This document shows positions 33,280-41,808 of a stretch of 64,000 bases of DNA, piece by piece. The DNA comes from Lachnospiraceae bacterium UBA7093 (lineage in GTDB: Bacteria; Bacillota; Clostridia; Lachnospirales; Lachnospiraceae). The notes beneath the pieces were generated by a model. That model saw only the letters and a program-made list of their open reading frames with translations. It was not told the origin of the DNA and searched no databases. The stretch spans positions 30,896 to 94,895 of the forward strand of contig DKYT01000013.1 in the NCBI GenBank assembly GCA_002492465.1, in the 5' to 3' direction. How positions within the stretch are numbered: the first letter of the stretch is position 1; the number at the start of each line of letters is the position of its first letter. Both the position numbers and the translations under genes were made by a program.

Positions 33280-34470
33280 ATGGAAAGATACCAGAGGGTT
33301 TATGCCCAGATTGATTTGGACGCTGTCAAAAGCAATATGGAACATATGAAGGCAAATATCGGAGCTGCAACCAAAATAATGGGAGTGATCAAAACCGACG
33401 GGTACGGTCATGGGGCTGTTCCCATAGCAAGGGAGCTGGAAAAGCTGGATTATCTTTATGGCTTTGCCGTTGCCACTGCGGAAGAGGCATGCAGCCTCCG
33501 GAATGGAGGGATTTCCAGACCGATCCTGATTCTTGGATATACCTTTCCCTACAGCTATGAAAAAATGATACAGGAGGAGGTTTCCCTTGCCCTGTTCAGA
33601 AGAGATACTTTGGAAACGCTTTCCCGTACGGTAAAAAGCCTGGGGCAGAAGGGAATAGATAAAAAGGCGAAAGTACATATTAAAGTGGATACGGGAATGA
33701 GCCGAATCGGCATCAAACCGGATCAGGAAGGGCTTTCCTTTGTGGCGGATGCTTTCAAGACGCCGGGCATTGAGGTGGAAGGGATTTTTACCCATTTTGC
33801 CAGAGCAGACGAAACCGATAAAACCCCGGCAAAGCAGCAGATTGCCTTGTTTTGCCGGTTTATAGATCAGATCCGGGAAAAAACCGGCAGGGAGATCCCC
33901 ATTAAGCACTGCTCCAACAGCGCGGGGATTGTGGAACTGCCCCAGGCGAATATGGATTTGGTGCGGGCGGGGATTACCCTTTATGGGTTATGGCCTTCCC
34001 CCCAGGTAAAAAGGGATATTGTGACCCTTACGCCTGTGATGAGTCTTTACAGCACCATCGTGTACGTAAAGGAAATTGAAGCGGGCGTTTCAGTGAGCTA
34101 TGGGGGAACCTTTACCGCGCCTGAAAGAATGCGGATCGCTACAGTCCCGGTAGGCTATGGGGACGGCTATCCCAGAGGATTGTCAGGAAAAGGATTTGTA
34201 CTGGTGCATGGAAAAAAGGCGCCCATTTTGGGCAGGGTATGCATGGATCAGTTTATGATAGATGTAACGGAAATTCCCGAAGCTGTAGAGGGAGATCGGG
34301 TAACGCTGATCGGACGGGACGGACAGAAACAGATCACTATGGAGCAGCTGGGAGAACTATCCGGCAGATTTAACTATGAATTTGCATGCTGCATTGGAAA
34401 GCGGGTTCCCAGAATTTATATAAAAGATGGAAAGATTCTGGATACCGATGAACAGAGCCAGGATTTTTAA
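33280..34470 (+). CDS. alr: Alanine racemase
   Basis: 396 residues. PLP-binding Lys38 in KTDGYGHGA (the family more often has KADAYGHG), catalytic Tyr in SYGGTFTAPE, phosphate-binding region and the C-terminal beta domain with GRVCMDQFMIDVT. Supplies D-alanine for peptidoglycan. The frame is open far upstream inside nnr, but the ATG at 33280 is preceded by AGAGGAG and gives the family N-terminus (YAQIDLDAVKSNM). 13 bp after nnr. Confidence 0.95.
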   Translation: MERYQRVYAQIDLDAVKSNMEHMKANIGAATKIMGVIKTDGYGHGAVPIARELEKLDYLYGFAVATAEEACSLRNGGISRPILILGYTFPYSYEKMIQEEVSLALFRRDTLETLSRTVKSLGQKGIDKKAKVHIKVDTGMSRIGIKPDQEGLSFVADAFKTPGIEVEGIFTHFARADETDKTPAKQQIALFCRFIDQIREKTGREIPIKHCSNSAGIVELPQANMDLVRAGITLYGLWPSPQVKRDIVTLTPVMSLYSTIVYVKEIEAGVSVSYGGTFTAPERMRIATVPVGYGDGYPRGLSGKGFVLVHGKKAPILGRVCMDQFMIDVTEIPEAVEGDRVTLIGRDGQKQITMEQLGELSGRFNYEFACCIGKRVPRIYIKDGKILDTDEQSQDF

Positions 34471-34542
34471 CTGCATCTGAATACCTTCTGACAATACGGT
34501 TATACTATTTATCAACTTGAAAAGATCCTATTGTAATGAAGG

Positions 34543-34902
34543 GTGTGTGAAAAGGTGAGAAGAGGAGATATTTATTATGCGGATTTAAGACCGGTGGTAG
34601 GTTCGGAGCAGGGAGGAATCAGACCGGTATTGATTATACAGAACGACGTAGGAAACAAGCACAGCCCCACCGTTATTTGTGCGGCGATTACCTCTAAAAT
34701 GAATAAGGCAAAGCTGCCTACCCATATAGAGCTGAGTTCCGGAAAATACGATATGGAAAGGGATTCTGTTATTTTACTGGAGCAGCTTCGCACCATTGAT
34801 AAGACTCGTCTGAAGGACAAAGTATGTCATCTGGACGAGGGAATTATGAAACGGGTTAATCACGGGCTTATGGTCAGCCTGGAGCTGGGTACATATGTGT
34901 GA
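34543..34902 (+). CDS. ndoA: MazF/PemK-family endoribonuclease (NdoA-like), no antitoxin gene alongside
   Basis: 119 residues from a GTG at 34543; a second GTG at 34555 would give MRRGDIYYADL, the usual family start, and is an equally good choice (115 residues). Strong similarity to Bacillus subtilis NdoA/EndoA: DIYYADLRPVVGSEQGG, RPVLIIQND, ERDSVILLEQLRTIDK. It cleaves mRNA at short specific sequences, for example UACAU in B. subtilis. In Bacillus the order is alr-ndoAI-ndoA; here the 72 bp after alr cannot encode the antitoxin and no frame resembles it. Either a divergent antitoxin lies elsewhere or control is different. Confidence 0.92.
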   Translation: MCEKVRRGDIYYADLRPVVGSEQGGIRPVLIIQNDVGNKHSPTVICAAITSKMNKAKLPTHIELSSGKYDMERDSVILLEQLRTIDKTRLKDKVCHLDEGIMKRVNHGLMVSLELGTYV

Positions 34903-34932
34903 ACCGGTGGAAGGCTCCCCAAAAGGCAAAAC

Positions 34933-34961
34933 TTGACGATAAGAACAGGAAATGATATAGT
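34933..34961 (+). promoter_or_regulatory. Promoter of the CNNM/CBS gene
   Basis: TTGACG (34933-34938) and TATAGT (34956-34961), 17 bp apart, 33 bp before the ATG at 34995, which follows AAAGGAG. Confidence 0.7.
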
Positions 34962-34994
34962 CTATCTTGATATTTTACAAAAGGAGATGAAGAA

Positions 34995-36401
34995 ATGGAC
35001 GATGGCAGTCCTATGGCTGGTTGTATGATTTTTTTAATGCTGCTTTTGATCGACGCGCTTTTTTATGGATTTGGCGCAGCGGTTAAGGAGCTGAGTGCAA
35101 AGGAACTGTCTGAGCAGGTGGAAAAAACCGGAAGCAAAAAAGCGAAGCGGCTTTACCAGATTGCAGTCAGACCGGAGCAATATATCAATACAGTCCAGCT
35201 GGTAGTGACCCTGATTAATTTGGTGATGGGAGCGTTTTTCCTAAGGGTTTTGAGCACAGTGGTGGGGAGACTGATCGAAAAGGGAATTTTTGAGAAGCTT
35301 GCGGGCACTGTGATCGCGCCGGCGGTGGTTTCGGTGACAGGGTTGATCCTTGCAGGCGGAGCGCTCCTGTACATATTGCTGACCTTTGGCGTATTGCTTC
35401 CCAAAAGGCTGGGGGCGCGTTATGCAGAGCCATGGGCGTATACCTGTATCAACCTGATTTATGATATTACCAAGATTTTCAGTCCCGTAACGGGTCTGGT
35501 ATCTGTGACTGCGAAGGGCGTTTTGCGTCTTGTAGGAATCCGCACAGATGAAAATACGGAAGACGTTACGGAAGAAGAGATTATTTCCATGGTCAACGAG
35601 GGACACGAGCAGGGGGTTCTTCTTGCCACGGAAGCGGAAATGATCACCAATATTTTTGAATTTGGGGATAAGGAAGCAAAGGATATTATGACCCACAGAT
35701 CCAGTATTCTTGCCATGGACAGGAATATGACCCTGGGAGAAGCCCTTGACTATATGTTAAGCGAGAGCAAAAGCAGGTTCCCTGTATTTGACGGGAATAT
35801 TGACAATGTGATAGGGATTCTTCATTTCAGAGACGCAATGCGCAGCCATCGGGAAGAGGGGAACATGGACCGCCCCATCGGAGAGATTGAGGGCTTGATA
35901 AGGGAAACCATGTTTGTGCCTGAAACCAAAAATATCGATGTACTTTTTCAGACCATGCAGCACACGAAAACCCAGATGGTGATCGTGGTGGATGAGTATG
36001 GGCAAACCACAGGGCTGATCGCCATGGAAGATATTCTGGAAGAAATCGTAGGAAATATTATGGACGAATACGATGAGGAGGAGGAACATATTGAAGAGAC
36101 CGGGAATGCAGATGAATACATCATAGAAGGCATTACGCCTCTTGAGGAATTGGAAGAACGGTTTAAAATTCATTTCAGGGAAGAAGAATTTGAGACACTG
36201 AACGGCTTCTTGATTTCCAAGATGGACAAGATCCCGGAAGAGGAGGAAGACTTTGCCATTGATATAGAGGGTTATCATTTTCAGATTTGGCAGGTAAAAA
36301 ACCGTATGATCAAAAGTGTGCTTGTGAAAAAGCTTCCCGATAAAAAAAGCGGGGAGGAAGCGCTTTCCGGGAAAAAGGAAGTTGAAAACGAACAAATATA
36401 A
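34995..36401 (+). CDS. CNNM/CorC-type membrane protein with CBS domains
   Basis: 468 residues. Three or four helices in a DUF21/CNNM domain (about 1-190), a CBS pair (about 205-335; MTHRSSILAMDRNMT and TKTQMVIVVDEYGQTTG) and a C-terminal CorC/HlyC domain (about 345-440; ITPLEELEERFKIHF). The family, often annotated hemolysin, includes Na+-coupled Mg2+ exporters such as MpfA; Mg2+ homeostasis is therefore the likely role. Starts after its own promoter and lies 14 bp before yebC. Confidence 0.93.
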   Translation: MDDGSPMAGCMIFLMLLLIDALFYGFGAAVKELSAKELSEQVEKTGSKKAKRLYQIAVRPEQYINTVQLVVTLINLVMGAFFLRVLSTVVGRLIEKGIFEKLAGTVIAPAVVSVTGLILAGGALLYILLTFGVLLPKRLGARYAEPWAYTCINLIYDITKIFSPVTGLVSVTAKGVLRLVGIRTDENTEDVTEEEIISMVNEGHEQGVLLATEAEMITNIFEFGDKEAKDIMTHRSSILAMDRNMTLGEALDYMLSESKSRFPVFDGNIDNVIGILHFRDAMRSHREEGNMDRPIGEIEGLIRETMFVPETKNIDVLFQTMQHTKTQMVIVVDEYGQTTGLIAMEDILEEIVGNIMDEYDEEEEHIEETGNADEYIIEGITPLEELEERFKIHFREEEFETLNGFLISKMDKIPEEEEDFAIDIEGYHFQIWQVKNRMIKSVLVKKLPDKKSGEEALSGKKEVENEQI

Positions 36402-36415
36402 AAGGAGAAAAGAAG

Positions 36416-37144
36416 ATGTCAGGACATTCAAAATTTGCAAACATAAAACATAAAAAAGAGAAAAACGATGCCGCTAAGGGAAAGATTTTTACCATTCTGG
36501 GAAGAGAGATTGCAGTGGCGGTAAAGGAAGGCGGTCCGGACCCGGCGAACAATTCTAAGCTGGCACAGGTGATTGCAAAGGCAAAATCCAACAATATGCC
36601 TAATGATACCATTGAAAGAGGCATTAAAAAGGCGGCGGGAGATGCAGGAAGCGTCAATTATAAGTATATTACCTATGAAGGCTACGGACCTAACGGCATC
36701 GCTATTATTGTGGACGCCTTAACGGACAATCAGAACAGAACGGCGGCAAATGTGCGAAACGCCTTTTCAAAAGGAAACGGAAATGTAGGGACGCCGGGAT
36801 GTGTTTCCTTCATGTTTGACAAAAAAGGGCAGATGATTATTGATAAGGAAGAATTTGAGGGGGATTCCGATGAGCTTATGATGCTTGCTTTGGACGCGGG
36901 CGCTGAGGATTTCACGGAGGAAGAGGACAGCTATGAGGTGATTACGGCTCCGGATGATTTCGATCAGGTGTTGAAGGCGCTTCAGGAAGAAAATATTCCC
37001 ATGGTGTCTGCAGAAGTGACCATGATTCCTCAGAATTATGTGGAGCTTACAGAGGAAGCGGCAGTGAAAAATTTGCAGAAGATACTGGATCTCTTGGATG
37101 AAGACGATGACGTACAGGCGGTATACCACAATTGGGATGAATAA
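36416..37144 (+). CDS. yebC: YebC/PmpR/TACO1-family protein
   Basis: 242 residues, full-length. Begins MSGHSKFANIKHKKEKNDAA and contains NNMPNDTIERGIKKA and EGYGPNGIAIIV, diagnostic of the family. Members bind nucleic acid or the ribosome; recent work links them to translation of proline-rich stretches, older work to transcriptional control. AAAGGAG ribosome site. The next gene's start overlaps its end by 8 bp. Confidence 0.95.
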   Translation: MSGHSKFANIKHKKEKNDAAKGKIFTILGREIAVAVKEGGPDPANNSKLAQVIAKAKSNNMPNDTIERGIKKAAGDAGSVNYKYITYEGYGPNGIAIIVDALTDNQNRTAANVRNAFSKGNGNVGTPGCVSFMFDKKGQMIIDKEEFEGDSDELMMLALDAGAEDFTEEEDSYEVITAPDDFDQVLKALQEENIPMVSAEVTMIPQNYVELTEEAAVKNLQKILDLLDEDDDVQAVYHNWDE

Positions 37145-38243
37145 ACGAAAAAGCAGGCTGCTGTTTTGGATAGGAGTCCTGTTCATTATTTGCAGTCGAA
37201 TACTATTTTTTTTCCTTGCAGGAGCGGACGTTGAAGATACATATGGTTATTTTGAACAGGCAATGATCCGTATGGAGAAAACGGAGCCGGTTTTTTCTTC
37301 GGGGCTTTCCTATGGGTTTATCCATGCCTTATCGGTAGCGCTGCGTTTTGTAGGAAACCGGCATTTTATGGCGGGGCTGTGGCAGATGATTCTGCAGATT
37401 TTGTGGATGATCCTGTTTTTGACAGGCGCAGGCATGCTTCTCGGATGGGCGGCAGGGTTTGCCGCTACCGTAGTACTGATGGTTTCACCCTGGGTTTTTC
37501 ATTCCGTATTTGTGATTGCCCCGGAAAATTATTTTATGCTTTATGCTGCCCTGTTTTTGGTGCTGCTGGGGTATTATGCCAAAACGGCGGGAGAGAAAGG
37601 ATGGCGTGAGAACTTTCCCGGAAGATTCTATTTAGCAGCGGCAGGGATTTTGCTTGGGGTTTTGTGTACTTGGAACTATTTGGGACTGGTTTTGCTTGTG
37701 CTGTCGGTATATGTGCAGATAGAAAATCACAGACTGTGGAAAGGGAAAACCATAGATCGGGAGCGCATGATGGGAACGGGAATCCAGAGTGTAAGTCTAT
37801 TGTTTTGGATTCTTGTGGGTATCCTTGCCGGTTTGATGCGGTATACGGCGCTTACAGGTCTTTCCATTTTGCAGCAGCTTGGCTGGTGGGGCGCTTATTT
37901 AACGGATTTTCGTAAGCAGGGACAAGAAGTTGGCGGTCTATTGACCTTGTGGCTGATTACCGCTTGGGCGGTAGGTATGGTATACAGCCGGCTACGCGGG
38001 AAGCCGGTGAAACCGGGAGAAGAGGAAATGACGGAAGAAAGAGAAGAAACCAATGGAGGAACGGAAGTTTACCAGGAGACAGATGCCGGCGAAGAACAGG
38101 AAAAAGTCAAATTCCTTGAGAATCCGCTTCCAGTACCCAAAAAACATGTAAAAAAAGAAATTGCCTTCGATTTTGATATAGAAGACGCAAAAATGGAGTT
38201 TGATATTTCAGTCAGCGAGAAGGATGATTTTGATATATCCTGA
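37137..38243 (+). CDS. Polytopic membrane protein with acidic C-terminal tail
   Basis: 368 residues. About eight hydrophobic helices in residues 8-285, with DVEDTYGYFEQA in the first loop, reminiscent of the acidic loop of GT-C/PMT (GT39-like) glycosyltransferases, so a lipid-linked sugar transferase is possible but unproven. After a Glu-rich stretch the tail reads PLPVPKKHVKKE and ends with three FDI-type acidic repeats (FDFDIED, EFDISVS, DDFDIS). The ATG at 37137 overlaps the yebC stop, suggesting translational coupling; an upstream start at 37098 lies within yebC. Confidence 0.8.
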   Translation: MNKRKSRLLFWIGVLFIICSRILFFFLAGADVEDTYGYFEQAMIRMEKTEPVFSSGLSYGFIHALSVALRFVGNRHFMAGLWQMILQILWMILFLTGAGMLLGWAAGFAATVVLMVSPWVFHSVFVIAPENYFMLYAALFLVLLGYYAKTAGEKGWRENFPGRFYLAAAGILLGVLCTWNYLGLVLLVLSVYVQIENHRLWKGKTIDRERMMGTGIQSVSLLFWILVGILAGLMRYTALTGLSILQQLGWWGAYLTDFRKQGQEVGGLLTLWLITAWAVGMVYSRLRGKPVKPGEEEMTEEREETNGGTEVYQETDAGEEQEKVKFLENPLPVPKKHVKKEIAFDFDIEDAKMEFDISVSEKDDFDIS

Positions 38244-38280
38244 CTTGGATGTATAAAAAAAACAGGCTGGAAACATACTA

Positions 38281-38309
38281 AAAGGGACTGCTGTAAGCAG
38301 TTCTTTTTT
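38281..38309 (+). terminator. Intrinsic terminator
   Basis: GGGACTGCT (38284-38292) pairs with AGCAGTTCT (38296-38304) around GTA, and T residues run 38304-38309. It ends the yebC/membrane protein unit 35 bp before the TepA-like gene. Confidence 0.75.
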
Positions 38310-38344
38310 GTTCGTTTGTATCTAATAAAGAAAGGACAAAGGGT

Positions 38345-39049
38345 ATGTCGGGAAAAAAGATTGAAGAGGAAAAGCATAGAAATGAACGTATAGAAGAAAC
38401 GGGACAGGTTACATTGGACAAAAACGGTAAATCCCATACCATTCATCTGATCTCTGTGATCGGGGAAGTGGAGGGACATGAGAATCTTGGCAACAATTCA
38501 AAGACCACCAAGTATGAGCATGTGCTTCCGGAGCTGGCGGCAATTGAGGACAGCAGCGATATTGACGGGGTATTGATTCTGCTCAATACCATGGGAGGAG
38601 ATGTGGAGGCAGGGCTTGCCATTGCGGAAATGATCGCTTCCTTAAGCAAGCCTACGGTATCTCTTGTGCTGGGAGGAAGTCATTCCATTGGAGTGCCTAT
38701 TGCAGTCAGCACCGATTATTCCTATATTGTTCCCACGGGAACAATGGTCATTCATCCGGTGAGAATGAACGGCATGGTGATTGGCGTGCCCCAGACCTTT
38801 GACTATTTTCGGCAGATTCAGAACAGAATTACCGGATTTGTGTGCAGCCATTGCAAAATAACCAAAAACCGGTTTGAGGAGCTGATGATGGAAACAGGCG
38901 TGCTGACCAAGGATGTGGGAACAATTCTGGTGGGAGAAGAAGCCGTTTCCGAAGGAATCATCAATGAAACCGGAGGCATCAGGGAGGCAATGGAGAAGCT
39001 TCACGGACTGATCGCCAAACGGAAGAAAAGCAACGAGAAAAGCAAATAA
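38345..39049 (+). CDS. ClpP-fold serine protease, TepA-like
   Basis: 234 residues of the ClpP/crotonase fold without signal peptide. The Ser in GGSHSIGVPIA and His in VIHPVRMNGM fit the catalytic pair of TepA/YmfB (translocation-enhancing protein) relatives; GGDVEAGLAIAEMI is the substrate groove helix region. In Bacillus, tepA lies beside spoIIIE (ftsK), the same order as here. Role: cleavage of signal or spore-related peptides in the cytoplasm (inference). Ribosome site AAAGG. Confidence 0.9.
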   Translation: MSGKKIEEEKHRNERIEETGQVTLDKNGKSHTIHLISVIGEVEGHENLGNNSKTTKYEHVLPELAAIEDSSDIDGVLILLNTMGGDVEAGLAIAEMIASLSKPTVSLVLGGSHSIGVPIAVSTDYSYIVPTGTMVIHPVRMNGMVIGVPQTFDYFRQIQNRITGFVCSHCKITKNRFEELMMETGVLTKDVGTILVGEEAVSEGIINETGGIREAMEKLHGLIAKRKKSNEKSK

Positions 39050-39137
39050 GAAAGTTTCTTGATGACAAGGAATGATGAAAATGCTATACTATATAAGATT
39101 ATGTAAGTATCCGAAAGGTGCTGAAGGGGTTTTTAGT

Positions 39138-41792
39138 ATGGCGCAGACAAGGAAAAACAGTTCCGGCAGAGGCGGCTCGACCACCGGAAAAAGAAATTCA
39201 GGAAAAGGAAATAATCAGCGCAGAACCGTAAATTCGCGTAACAATAAAAGTGAACCTATGGACGTGGCAATCAGAAATGAAATTATTTTGATTGCCCTGT
39301 TTGCGGTGGCAGTCTTTTTGTTTTTATGCAATTTTGGGATTGCCGGGGTTATGGGAAATACCATAAGAGATGTGATGTTTGGTATTTTCGGGCTGACGGC
39401 TTACATTATGCCCTTGGCGTTGTTTTTGATGATTGCATTCGGCATGGTAAACAGCGGCAGTTCTATCGCGGCGCGTAAGCTCGTATCGGGGGTTTTACTG
39501 TTTCTGATAGCAGGAATTTTGTGCGAGCTGTTTTCGGGCTCCCTGGAAGGGACGGAAAGCTATCAGGTAGGAGAAATCTATTTAAGGTGCAGCCAGAACC
39601 ACAACGGGGGCGGCGTGCTGGCGGGTTCCCTTGCCTATCTTTGCCATCATTTTCTGGGAATGATCGGCACCATATTAATTCTTTTAGTGATCGTCATTAT
39701 ATCCATTGTGGTCTTAACAGAAAAATCCTTTGTATCGGGAGTCAAATCCGGCGGAAGAAAAGTTTATGAGCGTTCCAGAGAAGATGCCGCTTACCGAAGA
39801 GAGAGGGCGGAAATACGCCGCAGAGAGCAGGAAGAGGAAAGAAAACGCAGGGAAGAGGAGAGACGGCTTCAGGAGGAGGAGCGGGAAAACGAAAAGATCC
39901 TGCGGATGGATAAAAAGATCTCAGGCGTCATGCTGGATACGACCCTGACAGAGCGGGAAGAGACCCGGTATAAAGAAAGAGACGATATCCATGAAATTAA
40001 CCTGGCGGATTTTGAGGAGCAGATCGAGCAGGTTAAACCGGAGGAGGAAGAGAGAAAAGAAGAGGAATTTGATTTCCATCAGATCAGAATCAACAGCGCT
40101 TATCTGGAGGATGAGGAAGGAAACGACGAGCTTTCCGAGATCACAGGGCTTTATGAGGATGAGGAGGAAGCGCCGGAACCGGTTTATGAAGAGCCGCCCA
40201 GGGAAAAGGAAAGACCCAGAGCCTATGTAAAGGAGCGGAAGGAAAGTCCCGGCAGGGAGGAAAAGCCAACCGGAGAAGAGCGTCATGCCGCCGTTGAACA
40301 GCCTCCAAGGGAACGTCCTAAGAAATACATATTTCCGCCGATCAGCAAGCTGGCAAAGGGAGCGGGAAAGGCAGGAGGAGATTCCGCACGGGAATTAAAG
40401 GAAACGGCAATGCGCCTTCAACAGACGCTCCAGACCTTCGGCGTTCGGGTTACCATTACCGATATCAGCCAGGGACCGGCAGTGACCAGATTTGAGCTGC
40501 AGCCGGAGCAGGGCGTTAAGGTGAGTAAAATCGTAGGCTTGACCGATGATATTAAACTGAATCTTGCCGCCACGGATATCAGAATTGAGGCGCCTATTCC
40601 GGGAAAGGCTGCCGTGGGGATTGAAGTGCCCAACAAAGAGAATACGGCTGTGGCATTGAGAGATCTGCTGGAAAGCAGAGAATTTAAAGAATTTCCCTCC
40701 AAGCTTGCGTTCGCCGTGGGGAAAGATATCGGAGGCAAGGTGGTGGTAGCGGATATTGCTAAAATGCCTCATATGTTGATTGCCGGAGCTACCGGTTCCG
40801 GTAAATCGGTGTGCATCAACACCCTGATTATGAGTATTTTGTATAAGGCTCATCCGGACGAAGTAAAGTTGATTATGGTGGATCCTAAGGTGGTAGAGCT
40901 GAGTGTTTACAACGGCATCCCCCATCTTTTGATTCCGGTGGTAACAGATCCCAAGAAGGCGTCCGCCGCACTCCAGTGGGGTGTTGCTGAGATGACCGAC
41001 AGATATCAGAAATTTGCAGATTTTAACGTAAGAGACCTGAAGGGATATAACAAGAAGGCGGAAGCCATGCAGGAGAAGGGAGATCCGGAAGCCCCTGCAA
41101 AACTGCCTCAGATCGTAATTATTGTGGATGAGCTTGCAGATTTGATGATGGTTTCGCCGGGGGAGGTGGAGGAATCCATCTGCCGCCTGGCACAGCTGGC
41201 GAGAGCCGCGGGAATTCACCTGATTATTGCTACCCAGCGTCCTTCCGTGGACGTGATCACAGGGCTGATCAAGGCAAATATGCCCAGCCGGGTGGCGTTC
41301 AGCGTATCCAGCGGAGTGGATTCCAGAACCATTCTGGATATGAACGGGGCGGAAAAGCTGCTGGGAAAGGGAGATATGTTGTTTTATCCCCAGGGCTATA
41401 CCAAGCCGGCAAGAGTACAGGGCGCCTTTGTGTCAGACAAGGAAGTGTCGGACGTGGTAGATTTTTTGAAGAACCAGGCGCTGGGAAATATTTATGATAC
41501 CGATATTCAGGAGAAAATCTCCACCTACGGAAACGGCAGCGGCGGTGCGGGAGGCGGGGAAGGTTCCGAACGGGATCCCCATTTTGTGGACGCCGCCAGG
41601 TTTATCATTGAAAAGGACAAGGCGTCTATAGGAATGCTTCAGAGAGTTTTTAAGATCGGTTTTAACCGTGCGGCAAGGATTATGGATCAGCTTTGCGAAG
41701 CGGGGGTAGTGGGGGAAGAGGAAGGCACCAAGCCCCGCAAGGTGCTGATGAGTGAAGAACAGTTTGAACAGTTTATAGAGGAATCTCTGTAA
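39138..41792 (+). CDS. ftsK: FtsK/SpoIIIE DNA translocase
   Basis: 884 residues. Basic N-terminus, four membrane helices (about 45-220), a long Arg/Glu-rich linker (about 235-415), then the alpha domain, the RecA-like motor with GATGSGKSVCIN and VIIVDELADLMM, and a C-terminal winged-helix gamma domain that recognises KOPS/SRS (IGMLQRVFKIGFNRAARIMDQL). Pumps DNA into the forespore or through the division septum. The ATG at 39138 follows GAAGGGG; an open frame from 39072 crosses a likely promoter (TATACT at 39085-39090) and is not used. Confidence 0.95.
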   Translation: MAQTRKNSSGRGGSTTGKRNSGKGNNQRRTVNSRNNKSEPMDVAIRNEIILIALFAVAVFLFLCNFGIAGVMGNTIRDVMFGIFGLTAYIMPLALFLMIAFGMVNSGSSIAARKLVSGVLLFLIAGILCELFSGSLEGTESYQVGEIYLRCSQNHNGGGVLAGSLAYLCHHFLGMIGTILILLVIVIISIVVLTEKSFVSGVKSGGRKVYERSREDAAYRRERAEIRRREQEEERKRREEERRLQEEERENEKILRMDKKISGVMLDTTLTEREETRYKERDDIHEINLADFEEQIEQVKPEEEERKEEEFDFHQIRINSAYLEDEEGNDELSEITGLYEDEEEAPEPVYEEPPREKERPRAYVKERKESPGREEKPTGEERHAAVEQPPRERPKKYIFPPISKLAKGAGKAGGDSARELKETAMRLQQTLQTFGVRVTITDISQGPAVTRFELQPEQGVKVSKIVGLTDDIKLNLAATDIRIEAPIPGKAAVGIEVPNKENTAVALRDLLESREFKEFPSKLAFAVGKDIGGKVVVADIAKMPHMLIAGATGSGKSVCINTLIMSILYKAHPDEVKLIMVDPKVVELSVYNGIPHLLIPVVTDPKKASAALQWGVAEMTDRYQKFADFNVRDLKGYNKKAEAMQEKGDPEAPAKLPQIVIIVDELADLMMVSPGEVEESICRLAQLARAAGIHLIIATQRPSVDVITGLIKANMPSRVAFSVSSGVDSRTILDMNGAEKLLGKGDMLFYPQGYTKPARVQGAFVSDKEVSDVVDFLKNQALGNIYDTDIQEKISTYGNGSGGAGGGEGSERDPHFVDAARFIIEKDKASIGMLQRVFKIGFNRAARIMDQLCEAGVVGEEEGTKPRKVLMSEEQFEQFIEESL

Positions 41793-41808
41793 AACAGGAG
41801 GATATATT

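Noticed and set aside
41793..41808. THF riboswitch before fhs
   Set aside because: The gap to ftsK is only 16 bp, containing just the ribosome site.
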